This document shows positions 1-5,726 of a DNA stretch of 6,354 nucleotides, piece by piece (position 1 is the first letter of the stretch; every line of letters begins with the position of its first letter). A program made the position numbers and the translations under genes. The stretch covers positions 1-6,354 of the forward strand of contig JABUSD010000057.1 of NCBI GenBank assembly GCA_021442845.1, in the 5' to 3' direction. This DNA comes from Holdemanella sp. GTDB lineage: Bacteria; Bacillota_I; Bacilli_A; Erysipelotrichales; Erysipelotrichaceae. The notes beneath the pieces were generated by a model, which did no database searches, was not told the DNA's origin, and saw nothing but the letters and a program-made list of their open reading frames with translations.

Positions 1-2379
1 CATTATTATGGCAAATGAAATTAAAGTTGGTGGAACATGAATATCCTTGAATGTTCCTGACATACTATCCTTACCACCAATACTAGGTGTTTCAAAGGCA
101 AGTTGAGCATCAATCAATCCAAGAAGTGCTTCAAATGGACGTCCCCATTTAACCTCATCTTTTCCAAGTCTTTCAAAATATTCCTGATTTGATAAACGGC
201 AAGTCTTATAATCCGCTCCTAATGCTGTTATTCTTGTCAAAGCTTCTACCACTGAATAGCTGGCACCTAAGTATGGAGAATACTTCGCAAGTTTTGGATC
301 ATATCCATATGTCATAACAGAACAAGTGTCTGTCCATCCTAAAACAGGAAGTTTCTGAACAGAGCCTTCTTCTGGTGTTAATTGATAGAATCCACCAAAT
401 GGCATCAATACCGTTGATTTACCAATAGAGGCATCAAACATTTCGGCTAAACCAATTTGTGAAGCGACATTGTCTTCCTGCAATGCTTCCGTTAAAGTTG
501 ATGATTTTGCTTCAAATGGCTTTTCATCATATTCGCTTTCTGTAACATCCACTTTCTGATGTTGTCTAACCCCATTTGTATTCAGGAAGTCACGTGACAT
601 ATCTACAATTGTTCTTCCTCTAAAGTGCATGACTAGACGATTTGTATCTGTTACATCTGCAACTTTAATCACATCCAGATTTTCAGTATTGGCAATCGCT
701 TTAAATGTTTCAAAATCTTTTGCTTCAATTACACAAGCCATTCTTTCCTGTGATTCCGAAATAGCTAGTTCGGTTCCATCTAATCCCTGATATTTAACAG
801 GTACTGCATCCAGATTGATATCCAATCCATCTGCAAGTTCACCAACTGCAACAGATACTCCTCCAGCACCAAAGTCATTTCCTTTTTTAATCAGCTTTGT
901 ACATTCTGGATTTCGGAATAATCTTTGAAGCTTTCTTTCAATCAAGGCATTTCCCTTCTGTACTTCCGATGAACATTTCTCAAGCGAAGTATCATTGTGT
1001 TCCTTACTTGATCCAGTTGCACCACCGATTCCATCACGTCCTGTTGCACCACCGAATAATACAATGATATCGCCTGGTTCTGGCTGTTCACGCTTTACAT
1101 GAGATTTTGGTGCAGCACCTACAACGGCACCAACTTCCATACGCTTTGCGACAAATCCATCGTCAAATACTTCATCTACAAACGTTGTTGCCAGACCAAT
1201 CTGATTTCCATATGAAGAATACCCTTGGGCTGCCTTCTTAGAAATCTTTGACTGTGGTAACTTATGCTCTAGTGTTTCCGAAATTGGTTTTGTGATATCT
1301 CCAGCTCCGGTAATACGCATAGCCTGATATACATAACTTCTTCCTGATAGTGGATCACGAATCGCTCCACCGATGCATGTACTTGCACCACCAAATGGTT
1401 CGATTTCAGTTGGGTGATTGTGTGTTTCATTTTTAAACATCAACAACCAGTCTTCATCTTCTCCATTGACATCCACTTTTACTTCAATCGAACATGCATT
1501 GATTTCATCGGATACTTCTAAATCTTCCAGTTTTCCATTCTTTCTTAGATATTTACCCGCAATGGTAGCCATATCCATCAATGTCTGTTCCTTACGATTT
1601 CCATGAACTTCTTCTCTTAATTTTAAATATCTTTCATAAGATTTCTGTAACTGTTCCTGTAATGTTTCCAACTTGAAATCGACAGAATCAATCACTGTTT
1701 CAAATGTAGTATGACGACAGTGGTCTGACCAATATGTATCCAATACACGTAGTTCTGTCATCGTACAATCTCTTTTTTCTTCATTCTTGAAATAATCCTG
1801 AACAAATTCAATATCCATCTGTGACATCGCAAGTCCAAGATTTTCTCTCATTTCTGATAGTTCTTCACTTGTTTTTGTTGTAAATCCTTCTAATACAGGA
1901 ACGGGTATTACTTCAACATCCTGATCATTATCAAGAATACTTAGATCCTTTACTCTTGCCTCGACAGGGTTAACGATATAATGAGTAATCTTTTCTACAT
2001 CTTCATCTTTGACATTTCCTGCAAATACAAGCAATGTTCCAGAATGAATTTCTACCGTCTGCTTATTATTTAGAAGCATTAGGCACTGCATGGCACTATC
2101 CGCTCTCTGGTCATACTGTCCAGGTAAATATTCATAGGCAAGATATTTCTTTCCAGTTAAATCCACTGTGTCATAAACATTATCTGTTACAACTTCGGAA
2201 CAAACATTTTCCTTTAATAATTCAATATCTTTATCATCTGCATTGAAAATGTCATAGATATTGTATTGTGTACATACAAATGAATCATCAAGCGCTAATG
2301 AATCCTTTAGTTCCTTTGTCAAAGATTCACTTTCTACTTGAAACTGTTCTTTTTTCTGAACAAAAATTCTCGTATTCAT
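1..2379 (-). CDS. purL: Phosphoribosylformylglycinamidine synthase, large single-chain type (partial, C-terminus beyond the window)
   Basis: This enzyme converts FGAR, glutamine and ATP to FGAM, the fourth step of cytosolic de novo purine synthesis. The frame is open for 793 codons from the ATG at 2379 to the window edge. Visible family motifs are WSDHCRHTTF (residues 217-226), HNHPTEIEPFGGA (from His320), the glycine-rich FGGATGRDGIGGATG (from 442), DFGAGGVSVAVGELADG (502-518), SESQERM (541-547) and GGKDSMSG (about 768-775). The N-terminal 150 or so residues occupy the place of the PurS-like domain of large PurL. Long PurL proteins have about 1,200-1,300 residues, so the second half of the synthase and the C-terminal glutaminase should lie to the left of position 1. 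The start is fixed by an AGGAG that overlaps the purE stop, 6 nt upstream. It is the second gene of the purE operon. No internal stop or frameshift was seen on translation by eye. Confidence 0.97.
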   Translation of the reverse strand, partial: MNTRIFVQKKEQFQVESESLTKELKDSLALDDSFVCTQYNIYDIFNADDKDIELLKENVCSEVVTDNVYDTVDLTGKKYLAYEYLPGQYDQRADSAMQCLMLLNNKQTVEIHSGTLLVFAGNVKDEDVEKITHYIVNPVEARVKDLSILDNDQDVEVIPVPVLEGFTTKTSEELSEMRENLGLAMSQMDIEFVQDYFKNEEKRDCTMTELRVLDTYWSDHCRHTTFETVIDSVDFKLETLQEQLQKSYERYLKLREEVHGNRKEQTLMDMATIAGKYLRKNGKLEDLEVSDEINACSIEVKVDVNGEDEDWLLMFKNETHNHPTEIEPFGGASTCIGGAIRDPLSGRSYVYQAMRITGAGDITKPISETLEHKLPQSKISKKAAQGYSSYGNQIGLATTFVDEVFDDGFVAKRMEVGAVVGAAPKSHVKREQPEPGDIIVLFGGATGRDGIGGATGSSKEHNDTSLEKCSSEVQKGNALIERKLQRLFRNPECTKLIKKGNDFGAGGVSVAVGELADGLDINLDAVPVKYQGLDGTELAISESQERMACVIEAKDFETFKAIANTENLDVIKVADVTDTNRLVMHFRGRTIVDMSRDFLNTNGVRQHQKVDVTESEYDEKPFEAKSSTLTEALQEDNVASQIGLAEMFDASIGKSTVLMPFGGFYQLTPEEGSVQKLPVLGWTDTCSVMTYGYDPKLAKYSPYLGASYSVVEALTRITALGADYKTCRLSNQEYFERLGKDEVKWGRPFEALLGLIDAQLAFETPSIGGKDSMSGTFKDIHVPPTLISFAIIM

Positions 2380-2385
2380 GCATTT

Positions 2386-2390
2386 CTCCT
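2386..2390 (-). promoter_or_regulatory. purL ribosome binding site overlapping the purE stop codon
   Basis: The minus strand reads TAGGAGAAATGCATG. The AG of the purE stop codon forms the first two bases of the AGGAG Shine-Dalgarno sequence, which lies 6 nt before the purL ATG. This arrangement suggests translational coupling of purL to purE. It also decides between two nearby ATGs: the one at 2381-2383 is out of frame with purL and too close to the site. Confidence 0.85.
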
Positions 2391-2874
2391 ATTCTAGATA
2401 CGAATCCGCTAATACTTTTTCTGCCTGCGCCTTTTTAAAGGCTACAATTTTATCCTGTAAATCCTTATCCTTTAACCCCATCATCTGACAAGCTAGGATG
2501 GCTGCATTCTTTGCACCTGCTTTACCAATCGCAACCGTTGCCACAGGGACACCACCTGGCATCTGTACAGTTGACAACAAGGAATCCATACCGCCTAAAG
2601 CTGATGTCTGAATTGGAATTCCAATAACAGGCAAAGGTGTACTGCTTGCGATTACACCAGCTAGATGAGCAGCCCCTCCAGCAGCAGCAATAATTACTTC
2701 GATTCCTCTATCTACAGCTGTACGACTTAATTCAAGAACTGCTTCTGGTGTTCTATGTGCACTTAACACTCGCACCTCATACCCTACACCAAATTCCTTT
2801 AATTGAGCCATACATCCTTCCATGCTTGGCAAATCAGAACGAGATCCCATCACAATTAATACTTTTGTTTCCAT
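2389..2874 (-). CDS. purE: N5-carboxyaminoimidazole ribonucleotide mutase (PurE, class I)
   Basis: Class I PurE moves the carboxyl group of N5-CAIR to give CAIR in de novo purine synthesis. It works after PurK, which is not in this window. The protein has 161 residues, the normal size for a bacterial class I enzyme. The active-site loop MGSRSDLPSM (9-18) supplies Ser11 and Asp14. SAHRTPE (38-44) supplies His40, with the same spacing from Ser11 as Ser16 and His45 in the E. coli enzyme. AAAGGAAHLAGVIAS (63-77), GIPIQT (85-90) and the SLLSTVQMPGGVPVATVAIG segment (98-117) complete the fold signature. The C-terminal tail is Lys-rich and helical-looking. The ATG at 2874 has AGAAAGGA 6 nt upstream. 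It is the first full gene of the pur transcript. An attenuator-like leader precedes it and purL follows 9 nt after its stop. Confidence 0.97.
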   Translation of the reverse strand: METKVLIVMGSRSDLPSMEGCMAQLKEFGVGYEVRVLSAHRTPEAVLELSRTAVDRGIEVIIAAAGGAAHLAGVIASSTPLPVIGIPIQTSALGGMDSLLSTVQMPGGVPVATVAIGKAGAKNAAILACQMMGLKDKDLQDKIVAFKKAQAEKVLADSYLE

Positions 2875-2880
2875 ATAGTT

Positions 2881-2888
2881 TCCTTTCT
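2881..2888 (-). promoter_or_regulatory. purE ribosome binding site
   Basis: AGAAAGGA lies 6 nt before the purE ATG. It starts only 6 nt after the T-run of the leader terminator, so a terminated transcript would end just before this site. Confidence 0.8.
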
Positions 2889-2894
2889 AAAACG

Positions 2895-2924
2895 AAAAAA
2901 AGCGTACTTTTAAAAAGCACACTT
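2895..2924 (-). terminator. Intrinsic terminator in the purE leader (candidate attenuator)
   Basis: On the minus strand AAGTGTGCTTTT (2924-2913) can pair with AAAAGTACGCTT (2911-2900). All 12 positions pair if two G-U wobbles are allowed, although the innermost T-A pairs must open to leave a loop. A run of T follows (2899-2895). The hairpin lies downstream of the 3012-3040 promoter and directly upstream of the purE ribosome site. It therefore cannot serve the preceding HAD gene alone and has the position of an attenuator. No known aptamer was recognised upstream of it. Confidence 0.75.
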
Positions 2925-2972
2925 AAAACAGTCGTTATCCATTTCAATTGTAGTTAATCTACTTAAGACCAT
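2910..2972 (-). CDS. Putative 20-residue leader peptide of the purE operon
   Basis: A short ORF begins at ATG 2972-2970. A perfect GGAGG (2985-2981) precedes it at 8 nt spacing, which is a better ribosome site than most genes here have. It encodes 20 residues beginning MVLSRLTTIE and ending DCFKCAF. Its TAA stop (2912-2910) falls exactly in the loop of the leader terminator, so the last four sense codons form the 5' arm of that hairpin. A ribosome reaching the stop would cover the hairpin and favour read-through into purE. That mechanism is inferred. The peptide has no run of one amino acid, no glutamine and no glycine, so a classical starvation attenuator is not obvious. An in-frame ATG further upstream (2987-2985) would add five residues but lacks a ribosome site. 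A 20-codon ORF can arise by chance. The ribosome site and the position of the stop are the supporting evidence. Confidence 0.45.
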   Translation of the reverse strand: MVLSRLTTIEMDNDCFKCAF

Positions 2973-3011
2973 AAGTAAGACCTCCATGGCAGTATTCTGC
3001 ACTACGGGGGT

Positions 3012-3040
3012 ATATTATCAAAAATAAATTAGGAATTCAA
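3012..3040 (-). promoter_or_regulatory. Promoter of the purE-purL operon (sigma-A type, extended -10)
   Basis: TTGAAT (3040-3035) and TAATAT (3017-3012) are separated by 17 nt. A TG dinucleotide one base before the -10 box (TGATAATAT) makes an extended -10 element. Transcription should start near 3005, in or beside the run of five C at 3010-3006. That gives a purE leader of about 130 nt. The promoter begins 20 nt after the HAD gene stop. No separate terminator was seen between them. Confidence 0.7.
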
Positions 3041-3059
3041 CCGTTCTTTAAACATATTT

Positions 3060-3857
3060 TCATTCAACCCATTTTTTTAACATGTAAACGATTCCATTTT
3101 CGTCATTACTCAAAGTATGAAAGCTTACTCGTTTTTTTACACTCTCTAAAGCGTTTGCCATACAGACGCCTGTTCCTTTTTCCATCATGGAAATATCGTT
3201 TTCTCCATCTCCAAAAATAACCACTTCTTCTTTTTTTAGATGGAATGATTTCATTAGTTCTTCCACAACATTTCCTTTAGATACTCCATTTAATACGATT
3301 TCGATAGTATATGGGGAGGTTTTTCCTGCCCAATATTTATTAGAAAATGTACATATAATATCTTCCTTGATTTTATCGATTCTTTCATTTCCAAAAATAT
3401 TGACCTTAAAATAGATATCATCCAATTCATCAAAGGAAGAAAAAGGTGTTAATATTCTATTTCCATACAATTTCTTTAGACGATTTTCATCCTTTACTCT
3501 TACATAGACATGATGCATCGCCAGAATGGATAAAGTTTTTTCTGGATATTTTGATTCAATAAAACGAAGGATCTCTTTTATATTATCCTTATTTAAAGAT
3601 TGATAGATTGTTCTTTTATTCTCTTTAAAACTATATAAAGCACTTCCATTCGCTTCAATTAGATAACCGTTATGTGTATCTATTTCTAATTGTTTATAAT
3701 ATCTTTCCATTCTGGGCTTTATACGACCAGAAGCAAGAACGAGGATAACACCCTGATTTTGAAGTTTCTTCAATATATCTTCTGTTTCTTTTAGGATTTC
3801 TTTGTTGGAATCCAATAAAGTACCATCTAAATCCATCACAATCATTTTTATATTCAT
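3060..3857 (-). CDS. Cof-type HAD-superfamily phosphatase (Cof/YidA-like hydrolase)
   Basis: This is a cytosolic Mg-dependent phosphatase of the HAD IIB (Cof) group, whose members typically hydrolyse small phosphorylated metabolites such as sugar phosphates. The substrate cannot be told from sequence. From the ATG at 3857 it has 265 residues, typical for the group. Motif I is DLDGTLLDS with nucleophile Asp9 and Asp11. Motif II is LASGR with Ser43. The motif III lysine is Lys194 in NGVSKGNVVEEL. Motif IV is FGDGENDISMM with Asp217 and Asp221. The middle region (about 80-185) is the variable cap domain. A TTG at 3872-3870 would add five residues, but neither start has a Shine-Dalgarno sequence. 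The ATG was chosen because motif I normally begins within about 10 residues of the start. The gene follows the glucosidase by 39 nt, separated from it by a hairpin terminator, so it may be read from its own weak promoter or by read-through. Confidence 0.9.
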   Translation of the reverse strand: MNIKMIVMDLDGTLLDSNKEILKETEDILKKLQNQGVILVLASGRIKPRMERYYKQLEIDTHNGYLIEANGSALYSFKENKRTIYQSLNKDNIKEILRFIESKYPEKTLSILAMHHVYVRVKDENRLKKLYGNRILTPFSSFDELDDIYFKVNIFGNERIDKIKEDIICTFSNKYWAGKTSPYTIEIVLNGVSKGNVVEELMKSFHLKKEEVVIFGDGENDISMMEKGTGVCMANALESVKKRVSFHTLSNDENGIVYMLKKWVE

Positions 3858-3870
3858 ATCTATATTGTAC

Positions 3871-3898
3871 AAAAAAAGGCCATAATATTGACCTTTTT
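3871..3898 (-). terminator. Intrinsic terminator at the glucosidase gene end
   Basis: On the minus strand AAAAAGGTC (3898-3890) pairs with GGCCTTTTT (3881-3873) around an 8-nt loop. The stem is 9 bp with one G-U, and the T-run on its 3' side totals seven. The 5' arm starts inside the TAA stop codon of the glucosidase. The hairpin is nearly symmetric in A and T runs, so it could also stop plus-strand transcription. Its 3' edge touches the start region of the HAD gene. Confidence 0.65.
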
Positions 3899-5336
3899 AA
3901 TCTAAATCTTTTCCATTGGATTGAATCACTTTTTGATACCAGTAGAAGGAATCCTTTTTATAACGTTTATAAGAACCATTCCCTAAATCATCAGCATCTA
4001 CATAGATTAGTCCATATCTCTTTTTCATTTCGCCTGTTCCTGCACTAACAATGTCAATAGCACACCAGCATGTATATCCAATCAAATCAACACCATCATC
4101 AATCGCATCAGACATTGCCTTAATATGATTTTTCATAAATTCAATACGATACGCATCATGAACATATCCATTCTCCAATGTATCATAAGCTCCTAAACCG
4201 TTCTCAACAATCATTAATGGTTTTTCATATCTTGCATAGAATTCATTTAACAACCATCTTAACCCTAATGGATCAATGCTCCATCCCCATTCTGTTGTCT
4301 TTAACATTGGATTGCGAATACCAAAATCCGTCCCCTGCTGTTTCAAAGAAGCGTCATTTGATGAGCAATCACTACGATAATAACTAAAGCTAATGAAATC
4401 TACCGTACCTTTTGACAGATCATTTAATTCATCTTCTGTTATATCAATATGAATGTTATTATCCTTCCAGAATCGTTTTGCCCAATATGGATATTTTCCT
4501 TTACACATTGTATCAAGGCAATAATAATCCCATATTTCCATATCCTTCTGTGCAGCGAATATATCTTCCGGTTTGCTTGTTAGCGGATAGTAAGCAAATC
4601 CACACATCATGCACCCAACTTGCATTTCTGGATCAATCTCATGTGCAATCTGAACAACTTTAGCACTCGCAACGAGTTCATTATGCAATGCCTGGAAGCG
4701 CTTATTCTTCTCTTCTAAAGTAGAATTCGGATTATCCATATTAACGTATCCACATTCTGGATATATACCACTAATGACAAACTCTCCATAACTGACTGTC
4801 GCAAAATTCAACTCATTGAAAGTAAGCCATCTTTTAACCAATCCTTTATATTCTTTCATTATAGTAGTTGCGTATTTCACAAAGAAGCCAATAACCTTCT
4901 TATTCGCAAATCCGCCATATTTTTCAGATAAATTCCAAGGCATGTCATAATGTGTCATCGTAACAGTAGGTTCGATGTTGTATTGTCTACATAAAGTAAA
5001 GAAGCGCTTGTAGTAATCCAATCCTTTTTGATTTGGCTCTTCATCATCCCCGTTTGGAAAGATTCTTGACCAATTAATGGACATACGATATGTCTTAAAT
5101 CCCATTTCGGCATAGAGTTTTATGTCTTCTTCATAGAATTTATATTCTTTGCATCCATAATGGTTTGGATAAAAATAATTATCCTCTATTTCTTTTGTGA
5201 TTAGTCTAGGATGATTGATATCCCCATTTGTTACATGATCCATTATAGACGCTTTTTTTCCATCCTCGTTCCATGCCCCTTCACATTGAGTGGCAGCAAC
5301 AGCTCCACCCCATAAAAAGCCTTTTGGAAAACTCAT
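3897..5336 (-). CDS. bglA: GH1 6-phospho-beta-glucosidase
   Basis: This enzyme hydrolyses phosphorylated beta-glucosides (such as cellobiose-, arbutin- or salicin-6-phosphate) delivered by a PTS permease, giving glucose 6-phosphate in the cytosol. The 479 residues match the usual GH1 length. The N-terminus FPKGFLWGGAVAATQCEGAW is the GH1 signature. WLTFNELN (170-177) carries the acid/base Glu175 and MIVENGLGAYD (from about 374) carries the nucleophile Glu378. A C-terminal SAGTGEMKKRYG stretch (431-442) supplies Ser431, Lys438/439 and Tyr441. It corresponds to the Ser-Lys-Tyr phosphate-binding set of 6-phospho-glycosidases, which is why the phospho form is called rather than a plain beta-glucosidase. 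AAAGGA lies 8 nt before the ATG. The upstream partner is a PTS permease tail ending 23 nt away, which fits a bgl operon. 6-phospho-beta-galactosidase activity is less likely but not excluded. Confidence 0.93.
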   Translation of the reverse strand: MSFPKGFLWGGAVAATQCEGAWNEDGKKASIMDHVTNGDINHPRLITKEIEDNYFYPNHYGCKEYKFYEEDIKLYAEMGFKTYRMSINWSRIFPNGDDEEPNQKGLDYYKRFFTLCRQYNIEPTVTMTHYDMPWNLSEKYGGFANKKVIGFFVKYATTIMKEYKGLVKRWLTFNELNFATVSYGEFVISGIYPECGYVNMDNPNSTLEEKNKRFQALHNELVASAKVVQIAHEIDPEMQVGCMMCGFAYYPLTSKPEDIFAAQKDMEIWDYYCLDTMCKGKYPYWAKRFWKDNNIHIDITEDELNDLSKGTVDFISFSYYRSDCSSNDASLKQQGTDFGIRNPMLKTTEWGWSIDPLGLRWLLNEFYARYEKPLMIVENGLGAYDTLENGYVHDAYRIEFMKNHIKAMSDAIDDGVDLIGYTCWCAIDIVSAGTGEMKKRYGLIYVDADDLGNGSYKRYKKDSFYWYQKVIQSNGKDLD

Positions 5337-5344
5337 ATTATCTT

Positions 5345-5350
5345 TCCTTT
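5345..5350 (-). promoter_or_regulatory. Ribosome binding site of the glucosidase gene
   Basis: AAAGGA, within AGAAAGGAAAGA, lies 8 nt before the ATG at 5336. It sits in the 23-nt gap after the PTS permease stop, as expected for adjacent operon genes. Confidence 0.75.
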
Positions 5351-5359
5351 CTCGTTTCG

Positions 5360-5422
5360 CTATTCTTCCTCAATACCTACAAATTTTGTAACAATAAATG
5401 CTGTCGCAAATGATATTACAAT
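5360..5422 (-). CDS. Probable PTS beta-glucoside permease, C-terminal end only (upstream part missing)
   Basis: Just before the glucosidase, the minus strand reads IVISFATAFIVTKFVGIEEE followed by a TAG stop (5362-5360). A hydrophobic helix with a short acidic tail of the form 'F-x-x-T-x-x-x-G-x-x-E-E' is how many EIIBC permeases of the glucose/beta-glucoside PTS family end, and such permeases commonly precede a 6-phospho-beta-glucosidase. Only about 20 residues are available, so the identity rests on this pattern and on context. Reading further upstream gives a non-hydrophobic stretch antisense to another gene end, then a stop near 5500. The true gene therefore appears cut between about 5405 and 5432. 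No IIA domain follows the IIC tail in the same frame. Confidence 0.5.
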   Translation of the reverse strand: MVISFATAFIVTKFVGIEEE

Positions 5423-5432
5423 AATTTTATTA
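5405..5432. other. Candidate chimeric junction or rearrangement breakpoint
   Basis: Two gene ends, one on each strand, run into each other here 3' to 3' without any intergenic sequence, and both lack their upstream parts. Codon use also changes. To the left glutamine is mostly CAG and ATA is rare. To the right glutamine is only CAA and ATA is the commonest isoleucine codon. No inverted repeat, target duplication or transposase was seen. The exact base cannot be placed because the overlapping 20-30 bp are AT-rich in both readings. Confidence 0.65.
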
Positions 5433-5516
5433 GAAAATGGTGATGAAGTTATACCATGGTCAGTGATAGATCCTAAATATGATGCTGCTATGATAAATCA
5501 ATTATTAGGAATTTAA
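5424..5516 (+). pseudogene. C-terminal fragment of an unidentified gene (truncated at the junction)
   Basis: A plus-strand frame ends at TAA 5514-5516. Its last residues include ENGDEVIPWSVIDPKYDAAM and finish INQLLGI. I do not recognise the family. It is believed to be real coding sequence for three reasons: its codon use (ATA, TTA, CAA) matches the following thrC gene, the peptide is well-mixed soluble protein, and a strong plus-strand terminator follows 15 nt after the stop. The frame stays open to the left of 5424, but there it is antisense to the PTS tail and is probably not coding. The gene may be intact in its home genome, and is broken here only by the junction. Confidence 0.5.
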
Positions 5517-5531
5517 TATTTTAAAGATAAT

Positions 5532-5581
5532 AGGAAAGATTATAGATTTATTATTTGTAAATTTATGGTCTTTTCTTTTTT
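5532..5581 (+). terminator. Intrinsic terminator after the truncated plus-strand gene
   Basis: Positions 5532-5550 pair with 5558-5576 over 19 consecutive base pairs, four of them G-U, around a 7-nt loop (TTATTTG). Five T follow (5577-5581). The stem is very AT-rich but unbroken. It separates the truncated gene from the thrC promoter, so thrC is not simply the next gene of that operon. Confidence 0.7.
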
Positions 5582-5611
5582 GTTAAATTATACTTCTTAT
5601 GTATTAAAAAA

Positions 5612-5640
5612 TTGTACTTTGTAGGTGCGTATGGTAAAAT
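5612..5640 (+). promoter_or_regulatory. Promoter of the threonine synthase gene (extended -10)
   Basis: TTGTAC (5612-5617) and TAAAAT (5635-5640) are 17 nt apart, with TG one base before the -10 (TGGTAAAAT). Transcription would start near 5647, giving a leader of about 80 nt. I saw no terminator, T-box or other structured element in that leader. Confidence 0.6.
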
Positions 5641-5713
5641 ATGTTTAATTAAGAAAATAATTACTCTAATTCCGAATGAAAAATATTAGTTAGTTTCACT
5701 TTATTTAAGACTT

Positions 5714-5719
5714 GGGGGG
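5714..5719 (+). promoter_or_regulatory. Ribosome binding site of thrC, fixing a TTG start
   Basis: A run of six G (5714-5719) lies 7 nt before TTG 5727. No ATG or GTG in the right frame lies near a ribosome site, and the conserved N-terminal FISTRGQ begins straight after the TTG, so this codon is taken as the start. Confidence 0.7.
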
Positions 5720-5726
5720 ATAGGAA

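Noticed and set aside
1418..2246. Plus-strand open frames of about 60-70 codons within the purL region
   Set aside because: They are antisense to a strongly conserved purL reading frame, lack ribosome sites and match no family.
2381..2383. Alternative ATG 4 nt upstream of the chosen purL start
   Set aside because: It is in another frame from the conserved PurL sequence and only 2 nt from the AGGAG.
2748..2957. Plus-strand open frame of 69 codons across the purE start and leader
   Set aside because: It is antisense to purE and the leader, has a low-complexity composition and no Shine-Dalgarno sequence. The minus-strand features explain the sequence.
2889..3005. Guanine, PRPP, ZTP or THF riboswitch upstream of purE
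   Set aside because: None of the conserved core sequences of these classes could be found by eye, and only about 30 nt lie between the predicted transcript start and the leader ORF ribosome site. A covariance-model search could overturn this.
3187..4663. Plus-strand open frames opposite the HAD and glucosidase genes
   Set aside because: All are shadows of confidently identified minus-strand genes.
5361..5516. One continuous plus-strand gene from 5361 to 5516
   Set aside because: The frame is open, but left of about 5420 it is antisense to the PTS tail that ends properly before the glucosidase. The openness there is likely chance in AT-rich DNA.
5335..5530. Insertion sequence or attachment site at the junction
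   Set aside because: No terminal inverted repeats, target duplication, transposase or integrase remnant, and no tRNA fragment was seen.
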